Source: Marasmius tenuissimus (taxonomy: Eukaryota > Basidiomycota > Agaricomycetes > Agaricales > Marasmiaceae). Taken from it: a DNA stretch of 64,000 nt. Positions 1 to 12,090 of this stretch are shown piece after piece. The DNA lies in contig JAQOTA010000050.1 of NCBI GenBank assembly GCA_029532415.1, forward strand, positions 6,696,001 through 6,760,000, given 5' to 3'. The position numbers were made by a program, and so were the translations under genes. The notes under the pieces were generated by a model, which was not told the origin of the DNA, ran no database searches, and saw nothing but the letters and a program-made list of their open reading frames with translations. Position 1 is the first letter of the stretch. The number at the start of each line of letters is the position of its first letter.

Positions 1-318
1 CGTGAATTTAGCATGCCCCGTTGAATCAGAGTACATGAGTATGCCAATTGAACTCTCTTGGCTCCATGGGCTCCATCCAGGACTGTGCTTTTAACTTCAG
101 GGTATGAATGGCTATAGAATACGTCTATGTTTAGCTCGATAATTGACGAGAAGATAAAGAAAGGGTACTTCTGTCATCCCGTCGCATCAAGAAGTTTGCA
201 AAACACGGCTATACTACTGCTCCGTGCATCCGCAGACAATTTGGAGCCGAGTGGGGCGTTTTCCGATCTACTGTCCCTACCCTCTAAGCAAAAAAATTTA
301 GAGAGGCCTCACAAACGG

Positions 319-325
319 TATAAAA
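319..325 (+). promoter_or_regulatory. TATA box of family-1 gene A
   Basis: TATAAAA lies 85 bp before the ATG at 404. The same element stands 60-91 bp before the other family-1 starts, and the upstream sequence is itself conserved between copies, so the promoter was duplicated with the gene. Confidence 0.6.
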
Positions 326-403
326 CCTTTCCAAAGTGATGTCAAAACCCCAGTATCCGAACCAAACCCACTGCTAAAGTCACAACTACTCTGAACACAC
401 ACA

Positions 404-744
404 ATGTTTTTTAGAACTACAGCCATCGTTTCTGCCGTCGCCGTCCTCTTCGCCGGTCAGGCTATGGGCGCTGCTTTGATCGCCACCGACCCAGGTACGG
501 ATTCACTCTGACCTCGAAGAGTATCCTACTGACCTCTCGAACGATTAGTCTCTGCTTGTGGCCCACCTAACAACAGCGATCACCACGCTGGAAGTAGCTG
601 CAAGTACTACGCTGGTCCCTCGGACTCTTCCCAAGTCATCTCTGGCAGTAAGCTTTAGAGCTTGGTGTTGATTGAACAAAGACTGACTTCCGACATTTTT
701 TAGCATGTGTCGACCAGGGTGGCAAGTTGACCTGCGTCGGTTGA
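404..744 (+). CDS. Small secreted four-cysteine protein, family 1, copy A
   Basis: Exons 404-494, 549-647 and 704-744 (91, 99 and 41 nt) encode 76 aa. Residues 1 to about 23 (MFFRTTAIVSAVAVLFAGQA) are a signal peptide. The mature part contains VSACGPPNNSDHHAGSSCKY, the middle motif GPSDSSQVISG, and ends CVDQGGKLTCVG, giving four cysteines that could form two disulfides. Both introns are short GT-AG introns whose positions are identical in all five intact copies of this window (404, 12091, 14058, 55226, 58908). I do not recognise a named family. An extracellular role, possibly at the host interface, is inferred only from the signal peptide, size and cysteines. The ATG was chosen because the signal peptide starts there and a TATA box lies 85 bp upstream. 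Confidence 0.82.
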
Positions 745-1650
745 ACAAACTACCTCAGCTGGGGGGCAGAGGAAATGAAAGAAGTTGATCTCAATATCGC
801 TACCACACAATATCGCTACCACTTCGATCCTATAATCTTGATTTAACTATTTGAACGGAGCTTCATTCAATACAAACCCGCTAGGATGTTTAATTGAGAT
901 TTGAATGAAGCTCAGATGACCTCATTTCCCTGACAGTGCATCTAGCTAGTCGTCTGAAGCCATGGATGTTACTACATCCGGCGCTCCCAACCGAATTACT
1001 ACATAATGAAGCCAGATTGTTATAAATGCATCGTTATGCTCGCTCGGTCGACGAAGCGTTGAAGGTGTGGAGAGAACGATGTCTGAGCTAGGCAACTCAA
1101 AACTGAAGTTGTGGTGCTGTCCGAAGGCGTAGTTTCGGACATTCAACTGGCCTTCCCACTGGCAACTTCGACCGGAACTCAGAAGAAGGTAGTCTATGAA
1201 TCATATCTGGCCGGGGTCGTATTGACACCGACCTCAACTCGGGAATAATCGACAGTAACAAAAGAACGAAATTTGCGTGAGGTGAGGCTTGCGAGCGCTC
1301 GAACAAACTCCCTAGCGAGCCTTAGAAACCAAATCCTACTGATGTGCATTCCTTGACTTGACGTTTTTTTAAGCCCTATCACGCGTCTGTGCAGCGTTCA
1401 AACTGTTACCGCCGGTTAGCCTCTGAAGGGTACGTGTAGGAAGAAGCCTTATTGTTCGGATATTCATCGATGTGTCCATACCCCATCTTGTCCCTCGGAA
1501 GTGTCTCATGTTCCGAATCTCAAGTGTCAGGTGCGAACTTTTCGGCTACTACATGATTGATTTTCAACATGCCAACGAGCACCATTGTCTCTATAAGTAT
1601 ATTACATTCAATCTGCGCTTCAGCAATGGATTTATTCAGGCCGGGAATGC

Positions 1651-1971
1651 TCAGCCGACACAAGTCAACTTGCCACCCTGGTCGACGCAGGCTTAAGAAG
1701 AAGTATTCGTTACCAGTGATTCATTTGAGGATTGCTGAGGAGTGACTTACTGCCAGAAACAACCTGTGAGCTATCGGAGGGCCCTGCATAGTATTTGCAG
1801 CTACTCCCGGCGTGGTGGTCGCTGTTGTTGGGTGGTCCACAGGCGGAGACTAAATTTGAACGTGATTTTTTCGGCGCTGAAAGTGCTCATGAATGATTCT
1901 TCTTACCTGGGTCGGTAGCGATTTGAACTGCTCCTAAAGCCTGCCCAGGAAATAGTGGCCCGGAAAAACAT
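1651..1971 (-). pseudogene. Family-1 secreted protein pseudogene (frameshifted signal peptide)
   Basis: On the minus strand the three exons of family 1 are recognisable: 1907-1971, 1751-1849 and 1651-1691. Exons 2 and 3 have the normal 99 and 41 nt and keep all four cysteines. Exon 1 is 65 nt instead of 91, so 26 nt of signal-peptide coding sequence are missing and the frame is lost; splicing then runs into a stop in exon 2. The remaining exon 1 sequence is closest to the copy at 58908 (it shares the GQALGAAQIATDP-coding stretch), so it probably derives from that lineage. Splice sites are intact, pointing to a recent inactivation. Confidence 0.8.
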
Positions 1972-2520
1972 TGTCATCGTTGAGTGGTTGGGTTCTGTGG
2001 TTTTTGGGCTCAAGTGAGGGGTCCTTGGATACCCACTTTTCCTCTTCCTGATATTCATTTGTAGAGGTCTATTTGTCAGTTTGAGTGACCCAGGTGTCCT
2101 GATAGGTTCGGTGCAAGCGCCCTCCTTCCTTTTCGGTGTGTTTGGTAAATATTTGGCACGAGCCAAATAAACCGACGAAGGAGGGGCTTGTATCAAAGTC
2201 CGCGTTTCGTTACCCACCATTCACGACCTACCGCTCGACGCCACTCCTTTCTCCCTCTCATTATACAACATGTATCCATAGTATCGAAGCACACAAATAC
2301 ACTCTCGCTTAATTGATCACAAAATCCGCGCTCGTTCTCCCGCAACTCTAGTCGCAATATCACCCTCAGCCAACCAGCCGCCGGTTTGGAAAGGAAAAAT
2401 CATAAAATATTTAGAGCCTTCGGTATGTCAACTCAAACTCTTGAAACATGCAATAGGGTATATTGACTCGGTTTTAGCTGATTTCTGTGTACCAGATCGT
2501 CACCATTCCGAACCAATGTC

Positions 2521-5146
2521 ATGTCCATTCCTCATGCCCAGCCAGGTTCCCCCACGCGCCAGATTGTGCCCCCCGAAACTCCCGTTCAAACTCCCTCCAC
2601 GCCCTCAAGAAGAACCACAAATGCCTCACAAGTCCCAGCAACACCTCGTACACGTAAAACTCCCGGGAACAACCGCCTGGAAGGTGTAAAAACACACCTA
2701 CCCGCCAATCTCTCCCCTGACCAGATCCGTGCCCGTATCAAGCACGCGTTCAAACTCAACTACGACCCCGATGACTGGCAGGTCCATACAATCCGACGGA
2801 TTTTACTCGGATACGACGTGTTCTTCTGTGCTGGAACCGGATATGGAAAGAGTTTGGTCTTCGAGTCTCTTGCATACCTGGGAGCCAGTCAGAAGAAAGT
2901 GGTAATCGTTATATGTCCTCTCAAAGCCCTCGAAAATGATCAGGTGAGCTTTATTGTGGTTAAGAAGTAGCTTGTTACTTATATTTTTCAGTCAATTCAA
3001 GCCCGCGCGAAGGGAATTGATGCGTATGCCATCAACGAGGACACAACGAAGACGGCCCATTTATGGGCGAAACTTCGTAAGTCGGCATCGATGGTGTACA
3101 TGTCCCCCGAGATGGCAAAATCTCCGTCATTCCAGAAGCTTTGGCAGGATTCTGCATTCCGCGCTCGCCTCTCTGCTGTCGTTGTTGATGAAGCCCACTG
3201 TATTGGGGACTGGGGAGAGGATGATTTCCGACCGACGTATCGCCAGCTCGACTCTTTGAGAGTCTACACTGGTACTGAGGTACCCTTCGTTGCATGTACT
3301 GCGACCCCCGATTCCGCAACCTTTGACATCGTCTGGCGGACACTCGCCTTTGGAAACCGTCCCTTTGCTGGCATTGATGTCGGTGTCGACCGCCCGAACC
3401 TTTTCTATCATGTTCGTGAACTCGCCAACCCTGATCTTCCCCTCATCGACATACTCAACCTCTTTCCCTCTACAATTTCCGAGGAGACTGCCGCTGCCGA
3501 TATTGACAAGATGCTGATATATTTCGACTCGGAGTCTGCCTGCCGCTCGGCGGCCTATTCCATACGCATGACCCTTCCTCCACATCTCCGTGGTTGTGTG
3601 CAGCCATTCTCCTCTGATCTTTCGGAGACATGCAAACAACACCTATGGGCAGAATTCCAAGCTGGAAGAATTCATGTTCTTTGTGCTACAGATGCTGCTG
3701 GGATGGGCTGTAATATCGGAGACGTGAAGTATTGCATTGTAGTACGATGTCCAAAGTCTCTTGCTGCGGTGTTGCAGCGCTGGGGGCGTGCTGGCCGTGA
3801 CCGTAGCATGGACGGGGTGTGCATACTCTTGGTACAGCCACATGCATTCTACCCAACCCAGCCGGCTCAAGTTGTGCTCTCGCTGAACCGGCGAGGTGGC
3901 CCTCGCAAAGAGCCGAAGGACCATGTTCTATTCCGAGAGAACATGAACCCTGACCTTCGCAAGTTTATCAACCTTCGCTCTTCTGCTGATAACAGTAAGC
4001 ATGATTTGTCTCTTTCAAATACAATTGACCAATCTACCTGCAGAGTGCTTGCATGCATATGCCCGAAAGGTCTTCTCGCCAGAGACCAACCTCGACGTCT
4101 GCCTTCAATTCACCAGCGACATTGTTGCCTTCCGTGGCTCTCGCTCGATTCATTCACCGTACGAGCTGACCTGGACCCGGGTTGACCTTCAGCGCACGCC
4201 ACCTCGCGAACGCTGCTGCGGCAACTGTAATGGAGGTCTAGCTCAACGTCTGGCCCCAGCTTCTCGCGACGACCCTTGACTCTCCAGGTTTTCTGCCGAT
4301 TTCCTCTTTCCCCTTGGGCGACCAACTCCAGGCTCCCGTACATCTTCGCCGATGCCAGGCTCTCCCGTTAGTCTCAATCACCCTTCATTTATACCAGTGT
4401 CGAGGAACTACAAGGTGACCCGAGAGGAAGTTGATGGCTTGAGGGATGCTCTCATGCAGTGGCGCCATACCCAATGGCTGGCCACAGGGTCGTCCTGGTT
4501 CTGGTCAGAACATATGATCCTTCCACCAAAGCAACTTGAGGCTCTTGCTTCATCATGCGGCCGATTTTTGGAGCAGGTATCCATCACTGTACGGACTGTT
4601 CAACGGGTTCTTCCACTGGACATGATTGATAATGCCACACTTGAGAGTCTCGTCAAAGTCATCCTGACCTGGCGCAAAAAGTGGCACCATGTACCAACAC
4701 CTCGCACTGACCGACAGCGGCCACGCCTGGATGGGGAAGCCATAACTATGTCTCCCCTCGACTTCGGCCCGTCTCAAATGGCAATTGACGACGACGACGT
4801 TTTTGGTTCTCACACACCGTCCACTCCCCACCGATACTCTAACCCTACTCATGCCATTGCTGGATCACCATACTACAGGGAAACCACACTAGACTCATCA
4901 CCATCTCGACGTGCAGATACCTCGCAGTCTCCTACATCATACTATCGGAGCCGTCATTCCCCAACACCACGTGCAACCCAGCAAGATCATGCCCCCAGAT
5001 CAGCCCCCATATTATCACTGCAGGCCGTATGCCCTGTATCCCGGATACCACAGCCAGTCTCAACGCCGCGCCCGCTGCCATCACCTATGAGGGTGATCCC
5101 TCCCACACCACCAGAAAATGTGTCCACAGTTTATGATTGTTTGTGA
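2521..5146 (+). CDS. RecQ-like ATP-dependent DNA helicase (probable mobile-element or subtelomeric type)
   Basis: Exons 2521-2943, 2992-3994, 4044-4235 and 4332-5146 give 810 aa. Superfamily-2 motifs are complete. Walker A is GTGYGKS at about residues 105-111, followed by a CPLKALENDQ motif Ia. The Walker B box is VVDEAHCIGDWGEDDFRPTY at about 205-224, with the aromatic-rich loop typical of RecQ. Motif III is ACTATPDSATF, and motifs V and VI are CATDAAGMGCN and QRWGRAGRDR at about 400-410. A CCGNCN cluster near residue 535 may be a reduced zinc site. The C-terminal ~250 aa are Pro/Ser-rich and unrecognised. RecQ enzymes unwind DNA 3'-5'; Agaricomycetes carry many such divergent copies, often subtelomeric or element-linked. 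It converges on the DUF6589 gene at 7102-10187. The start follows the longest open first exon; the junction at 4235/4332 is the least certain. Confidence 0.88.
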
Positions 5147-5149
5147 GTG

Positions 5150-5400
5150 TTTACAGTGTTAGTAATGGTATATGAGCAAGTGAAATGAATATGAGCATTC
5201 ATGAACATCCAGCCTGTATATGAGTGCTCATGAGCAGCTGTGAGGCTCAGGCTGGTTCATAAACACTCACAAGCGGCTGTGAGTCTCACAGTCACCTCAT
5301 GAGTCGTCAAGAGCTACCTTGAACATCACGGTTGCTTCAAAGTCCACAGCCTATTTACGGGCCCAGTGTGAGTCTTACAGGTGGGATGTAATGCCCGGCG
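5150..5400. repeat. Cluster of CTCATGAGC-like palindromes (left)
   Basis: Directly after the helicase stop, copies of ATGAGC, GCTCATGAGC, GTGAGTCTCAC and CTCATGAG recur on both strands over about 250 bp. A second cluster with the same words lies at 6636-6835, before the 3' end of the DUF6589 gene. Repeated short palindromes at the ends of a gene or element resemble subterminal transposase-binding sites, but no binding protein can be named from sequence. Confidence 0.5.
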
Positions 5401-6636
5401 CTTGATATTTTTTGGGCGTTAGATGAAATGGACATCGCGTGGAACATGTCATGGCCACGCGGACTACACAGCCACCTTATCCCAACGTTGAACTGCAACT
5501 TCCACCATCTGTATCTTGCCACTGCCATTGACCAACGCAGCAGATCTCACTGTACTCTTAAAATCACATCGAAGAAGCACCCATCCATGTATGCTATAAG
5601 GTGTAGAATCCATGAGTTGCAGAGATAATTGGTGCAGTTCATAGCACTGATATGTCATCGTAACCCACCAGCATAATTCTCGCCATTCCCACCAAGAACA
5701 AGCTATCTTGCCATCCTGACCATGAAGAGACATCAAGCAATTCAAGACAATCGAGCCTTGTTAATCTGAGTGGCGGCTGAAGTCAAGGGTCCTGGTACGT
5801 CACTATCAAAACCTTTTGTTTGCGAGTGCCGAGGCTGAACGTTGAATAATTGGAGGCTATTACTTCCAGGCCACCTAGAGAGCTCTTCAGAAATACCCTC
5901 CAATAATAACATTATATACATAACAAGTTCGCCAGTTGACCAGAATCTCACATCACCGGCAAGGAAGAATAGGCGGTTTTACGGAGGGATTTTGAAGGCA
6001 AATTGACTTTATCGAGGGAAAGGGTATGTAAACCCTCTATTACCTTGGAATTATTTATTAGCTGGTGTGTTTCGACCAGGGTCACCTAGAGTAACGTCAA
6101 ACAACAGGGCGCGCACCTCACGAGAGCGTGATAAAGGTCCGTGCACCATTGACGTCGTCGACGTCATGATGAGCACGGTAGGTTGAGATTACTGGTTATA
6201 GGCAAGGGAAAGAGGGCGCACGGACCACCCTCGAAACGTATAAATACCCGGTCGTCTCCCAAGTATATTTCCCCATCCCCATCTCCTCCAGTCCCCTCCT
6301 CGGGCCTTTTCACACCAGACGTCAGTAACACAACACTATGTCCGAGGTATGTCTTAGTCACTCCCTCTTTTTGACGAATTACTGACAACGGTGACCATAT
6401 CTGCGCATAGCGACGCCATTGGCCGACAATGCCAGCCGAAGTAGTAGCGTAGTGAACGCCGAGCCGTGGTGACGGAGTCAGGACTCTGGATCGAGAATTG
6501 GGTACGTTGAGTAGATTGTACGATTTTTAGACTGTATGTATCTGTAGGTAGTTCTAGTCGAAACTAGTGATAGTTTATGTCCTGACTAGTGCATGGTATG
6601 AACGAATATTACTTTTTTTTCTTCTTTGTTTCGTGG
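5400..6636. other. Spacer between helicase and DUF6589 genes with a promoter-like segment
   Basis: No protein gene is supported in this stretch. It holds a candidate promoter: TATAAAT at 6239-6245, an ATG at 6338 followed after nine bases by a GTATGT donor, and a CATAG acceptor at 6410. Splicing gives a 16-codon reading frame (6338-6346 plus 6411-6452) ending in TAG. It looks like the 5' end of a gene whose body is missing. Confidence 0.35.
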
Positions 6637-6835
6637 TGTGCTCATGAGCGGATATGAGAACAACTAAACTCATGGAGACTCAGGAGTGCTGAGTTGTTCA
6701 TGAGCGCTGTGAGAGTCACAGTGCTCACGAGCACACACAAAAAAAAAGGTGTCCCGTATGCGCTTGTGAGCAGCCCCGAGGCTCACGGTGCTCATGACCG
6801 CTCACGAGCGATTTTGGCGCTCATGAGCGGTCAGA
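6636..6835. repeat. Cluster of CTCATGAGC-like palindromes (right)
   Basis: GCTCATGAGCGG, TTCATGAGCGC, GTGAGAGTCACAG, GCTCACGAGCAC and GCTCATGAGCGGTCAG are crowded into 200 bp, matching the words of the cluster at 5150-5400. The two clusters sit on the helicase side and the DUF6589 side of the same intergenic region. Confidence 0.5.
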
Positions 6836-7101
6836 AACAGCTGACATTTGTTCTGGTGACGACAATGTCCTTTACCCACACCCGCATCTACGCCTGGGAT
6901 AGTACCTTTACCACCTACTGCCATGGGTTCAACGCCCACTGCTCCTACAAGGGATGGGTCTATGCTCGCTACACCGCCATATTCACCCCTTCCTGGAAAC
7001 CCGTACTCAGCTCTCATGAACTGGACTTCACAATACTCTCGCATTCCACTATATAATCAACGATATGTACCACGCAATAGCAGTAGCTTAGGTCGAAAAA
7101 C

Positions 7102-10100
7102 CTAGATTGGATCACCAGTATCGTACCGTCCTCCACCTCCCACTCCACCATAGCCTTTGCCATCTAGATCATCACCATGTGTATCTTCGTACGCTTCAAT
7201 TTCAATGGGATTTTCCTCAGTATCATCAAAAGGCGTGTCAGTGTTGAGGCGTTCTTCATCAGGATCCGCAGTTGTCTCTCCGGCGGCAGAAAAACCATTG
7301 ACTGCAGGATCATATGTGGTGGACTTGATGAATTCCTTGAACTTGCCACTGTGCCACACACTTGCGCCAGCTACCAATATGTCGAAGATAGCAGATGTAA
7401 TGGGAGTATTTGATTTCTTCGCATTCTTCCGTTTTGAGGGTGGTGCGGCAACGAAATGAGGTGTTGCCTCGAACTCTGGCTTATGTAATCCAATCTTCTC
7501 CATGTCTTGAACCAACGCCTCGATGTCCTTCATGAACTTCATCTCTTTTGACCGTCTCAACCTATCTCTGTTACCAAAAAATCGGGATATTCTCCGGCTG
7601 ATATCACGAAAAGCCTCCACACACGCAGACCCCTTGCTTATGATGTACTGGACAGTCACACCATTTCCAAATGCAAGATAGACGCGCTGGGGCCATTGGG
7701 GGTAGAAAGCAAGTATGGTGAGTTGCCTGACCACAGTAAGAAAGAAATGAATAAAACTCACTTTGATCCAGTAGTTCAGTTGCTCAATGTAGAGGTCCAT
7801 TGCAATCCATCTACCTGGTAGTCCCCACCGGTTATAGAACCATGACCTTTCCAAGGCCGCGCGCAGTGCTGGAGGGAGCTCGTACTTCCATTTGATGAGG
7901 ATCTCAGCACACTCTCGGCCATAGTTATGCTGCCCACACCCTCGAAAGAAGAAGGTCCAATATTTCAGAACACTCAGTACCCTGCCTGCATCCGCGTAGC
8001 TGACAGCCTGCTCGAAAGTCAGGAACATGAGTGCATCACGGATGAAGTAACGGTCATGGGCCGCCCAATCATTCTTCAGTTCCTTTGACTTTTCCGCTGC
8101 TTTTGTAGATGCAAAATCCTCGCAGATAACTTTCGCCAAATCATGCAGGTCCTCAAATGACTCGGGTTCCCATTCCGCCAGCTTCGACCACCGACGTATG
8201 CTCTTTTTAACCCTGTGATATATTTGAGTACTGCGCCGTCATCAGGTTGGAAAAGCAATACGCACATGACAATATGAAGTATACGGGCTATCAGAGAATG
8301 GCGAACGAGAGCTTTTGCACCAGTATAATTGGGCTTAGCTGCATCCCAAGTCCTGCCGAGTAGACCCTTGTGTTTCGCAAGCGACGTCGGGTCTGAGATG
8401 GCATTGCCAAAATGCGCCCGCATCATGCCATGTGAAGCATTGAGGGCGAAGTGGAATAGTTGGCTGAGCTCGGCGACATTCTCAACGCGATCCATCACAG
8501 TAAGGTCTTCGAAACGGTCCTTTCTTGCTAGCCGGAACAGGTTTGCGGTGAGCCAGTCTCCACCGACAATTCTCGTCTCAGCTTCCCACTGTTCCTGTGA
8601 AACAGTTGACCTTTCCTGAATCTCCTTCATTACTTTCACTACTCCCTTCTTCGACCCTTCATTGACATCGAAAACTCCCATAGGCCGTGCATCTGACTTC
8701 TGTACTGGCAAAGGTCGGTCGTGAGGTATCATTTCCTGGACCTTCCGACGATATTCAGCACGTCTTTCCCACTTTGATGCACCTGGTGAGTGCATGATCA
8801 TGATTTCGAGAATGAGCTGAATAAATGAAGCAGACAGATGGACATGGTCGTCGTTGGTAGGGAATATGTCACTGGGTTTCGCGTTTGCCCGCTGTCCACG
8901 AAGCTCTAGATATGCCTTGAGGTTTTTTGCCTCTGCCACGTCAATACCCGAATCGTCCAGCCCCACAGCTGCAACATTGGTAATATTCAGCATCTCGTTT
9001 TGGTTCGTAACCCGCTGCTGATGCTTCCTCAGGAACAGATTGATATTGTCGAAGAAGATGGCAACTAGCCGTGGAAAATCTCGCATAAGGGCAATAGCAA
9101 ATGCCACTGCGTCCTTGGAGATGACTTCTTTGAGACGTTCCACGGTTTGTGTAGATACGCAGATCCCAACGTTGCTCAACATCGCCATGACTCGTGAGCC
9201 AGTGCCTTCAATCCGAAAGAACAGACCAAGTAGCAGGGGAAGAAGGTTCGTCCTCGAATTCCGCACGAACTGCAGCATACTGATAACCAAGACTATGGCC
9301 TGTAGCATTGAAGTCTGTTAGTCTGGTTGCTATCCTCGTATATTCAGACGGTGACATACAAGATATGGGTTCCGCATGAATCCTGGTGGCTTTGGGACCA
9401 TCTCCACTTCTTCAGTGTCGCCCTCGAGGATCTGCGATGTCTCTGAGGTGACACTCGATGTCTCTGACCGGTTGTCGGAACCATCTGTTTCCTCCCCTGA
9501 GTCTGAACTGGAGTCATTACCAGCCGACACCCCGAGCGCGACTGCATGAGCTTTTCTTTTCCTGCGGTATTCATTTCGTGCGGTTGTGAATGCATGCAAG
9601 ATGTACCAGAACCGGGGTGCCTTGTCTTGGTACTTCTTTATCAGCTGTGCAGGCTGAAGAAGCCGTCGGATGGTCTCGAGGGTGAGTTTCTTCTTGTCTA
9701 CTCGCAAGTCGCTGTCCTTCATCAACCGATTACTCTCCTTCAGCACAATTTTCTCCACCCGAGGCATGACAACATTCTCATCGAGCGCCTCTCTGGATTT
9801 TCGACCCTTGGACCAGAGACGAAAGAGAGTCCCGGGCCAGAACTGTGCATTGGGGTTGGTGGCGTTGGGTGTGGTTTTTAGAAAGCGGTTGGCACGGCCC
9901 TCTATGGCCTTGATAGAGCTGGTGAATATGAAGAGGAGAAATTGCCCGAGTGGAACATCCAGGTATACAAGAAGTGAGAAGAGAAGGTGGAATCGGCGAG
10001 TGATTGACAGTTTTTGCGAGCCTTCCCCAATCTTTTCCTTCCAGAAATCATTGGTATAGGCCAACTCATTTTCAGGAAGAATGTCGGGCATTGTCGACGT

Positions 10101-10187
10101 CGTAGGTGAGCCAGAAAATTTACTCCTTTGCTCGATTGAGCCTCTCCTATCTTTCTTCCGCCAGTGAAATGATTCCGCGCCGCTCAT
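7102..10187 (-). CDS. DUF6589 domain protein
   Basis: Exons (in transcript order) 9360-10187, 8266-9314, 7762-8212 and 7102-7686 give 970 aa. The central and C-terminal parts match the basidiomycete DUF6589 family as I know it: GGDWLTANLFRLARKDRF, LFHFALNASHGMM, then VKKSIRRWSKLAEWE, NYGRECAEILIKWKYELPPA, RWGLPGRWIAMDLYIEQLNYW and YIISKGSACVEAFRDI. Each junction falls where the conserved frame continues, and total length is a multiple of three. The N-terminal 200 aa are basic and variable, followed by an acidic Ser/Asp/Glu-rich linker (about residues 225-265). DUF6589 proteins are found in many dispersed copies in Agaricomycetes and are suspected to belong to mobile elements, but no catalytic residues are established that I could point to. 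Its 3' end faces the RecQ-like gene. Confidence 0.87.
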
Positions 10188-11580
10188 GGGGCTCAGTGTT
10201 CAGTCTATCGGCATGATATGCCACAAAACCCGCAGACAAAACTTCAGGATACTCTTGATAGATAATATATGGTTATCTGGGCCTTTACGAGTCATTCTCT
10301 CTCACCGAAGACTTTGCAATTGATACGTACTGCCAGTGTACTTCACGAAATTGGCTCGCGCCATATCTTCCTTAAATCACAATTTTAGAATTCGGAAAAA
10401 ATATCTATGTATCATACAACACCTCAGTAACCTATCTAAGATATAAAAGCCGGGAGATTATTATTTTGCTGAGATGCGAATGGAGGTCGAAGGTGGGTAT
10501 TGAGGCGCGGGACTTTGGCACAAGCCCCTTCTAGCGAAGGTGCCCGCGGGCGGGCCGGAGCAGGGGCTTGCTCCGAACCTAGTGTCCTGACATCATCTCA
10601 AACACGTCGGGATTCCACTTCAAATTGGCTCCAGCCGACATCAGATAGGAAGTATTTAGCTCAACTCCGTATACGACGATACTGGTGTACACTCGCTGAT
10701 ATCACCACAAAGAAGGTCTTTGGAGTTATTTTTGTTACTTGAACAGCCTGGAGGAGAGCTACTCCGAGATTCGTAATCATTCTGTCCTGAGCGTGATATC
10801 ATTCGCTGAGGTCCCTCACTGCCTTATCATCATCATCACGCGTCCGCTTCCTATAGCACACAAATCACGAGAGATTTGGACTTACTGGGAGCCACCGCAC
10901 TGTCAACAGATCAAACCCAGCTGGTGTCCAGCAAACTTCTGGTTTTGAGAAAGCCCACACGTGACTTTCGTGCTCAATTCACTCGTGGAACCAGTATCTG
11001 AGCGAAAGACGACATGTTAGTGTTTGAGGAAGGCCACCTACATCACGATAAATTCAACTCAAAGCGATGTTAACTCTGTCGGCCACCTCGGAGAATATCC
11101 GGCACATCCCGCACTTGGAGCTCAGAGATAAACAATCAATTAATTCTGGTGCTGTCCTAGCGTTGGATACTTCACCACGCATCACGTTCTTGAGCCATTG
11201 GGTTGAGGAGCATTTCATGTAACGATCGGAGGCCTTGAATTTGTACATTGCGGGAGTCGGCTAAAGCAAGATCAGGTTTCAGGTCAAACCCCCGCCCTAC
11301 TACCTCATGAAACGAATTGAGTCGGCGATGATCACACAATTATTGGAGCTCCTGATGAATACAGAGCGACAGAGTCTTGCCGAAGGGACGCGGGCGTTGC
11401 TTTGTTGATGGCGGGATTTGACTAGGGAGCTCCTGCCACAGGAATGACACATCGGGAGATTGGCGCTCAGTGACAGCCACCGAATACGAAAGTATAAGCT
11501 TTGACTGAGTCCCGGACCGGAAGGTAGCGCCACATTGGGCAACATTTGGAGAAACTATCATCAATAGAGTCCCGGGAATA
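10188..11580. other. Gene-poor stretch
   Basis: No supported gene. A 64-codon minus-strand frame (11054-11248) has a coding-like composition (KASDRYMKCSSTQWLKNVM) but no recognisable domain, no intron context and no second copy, so it is left as a possible gene scrap. No terminal repeat of a RecQ/DUF6589 element could be found here by eye. Confidence 0.4.
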
Positions 11581-11999
11581 TGATTGAAAGCCAGTCTCCA
11601 ACCGATGTTTCACGGAACCTTCAAAGGACGTAACTGAGGTATGCTGCGTAGGTCAATGGTAGATTCTTGTTTGCTTACTCGAGATGGCACTTGGAGTATC
11701 ACGAACAGACAGCCAATACGCGATTGTACTCCCTTGCAAGGCTCCAAAGTACTGCATTTGTTACTTTGGTTGTATGAATGGCTATCGGATACGTCTATAG
11801 TTAGCACAATAATTGATGAGAAGCTGGGGGAAGGGTACTTTTCTCATCCTTCGAATCAAGCAATTCGCATAACAATTCGCATAACACGGTTGTACTACTC
11901 ATTCGTATATCCACAGACAATGTGGAGTCAAGTGGGGCGATTTCCGAAGTTTATTCCTATTTCCCGAGCAAATAGCCTCAAAGTGAACTTCACAAACGG

Positions 12000-12006
12000 T
12001 TTAAAA
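12000..12006 (+). promoter_or_regulatory. Degenerate TATA box (TTTAAAA) of family-1 gene B
   Basis: The position equivalent to the TATAAAA of copies A, C, D and E reads TTTAAAA here, 91 bp before the ATG. The single change may weaken this promoter. Confidence 0.5.
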
Positions 12007-12090
12007 GCCTTTCTAAAGCAATCTAAAAAAACCAGTATCCAAACCAACCAACTCAACTTATAAAGTCAACTACTACTCTCACAAACCACG

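Noticed and set aside
1903..2220. 105-aa minus-strand frame
   Set aside because: Its end is the frameshifted exon 1 of a family-1 pseudogene and the rest is non-coding upstream DNA in the same frame by chance.
3127..3642. 171-aa minus-strand frame
   Set aside because: Exactly antisense to the conserved helicase core, whose motifs prove the plus strand is coding.
6060..6100. TTCGACCAGGGTCACC resembling family-1 exon 3
   Set aside because: Only about 13 bases match and no neighbouring exon or splice signal is present.
9546..10059. Plus-strand frames across the DUF6589 N-terminus
   Set aside because: Antisense shadows of a continuous 285-codon exon.
11054..11248. 65-codon minus frame with coding-like composition
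   Set aside because: No recognisable domain, no flanking exons found, too short to claim as a gene.
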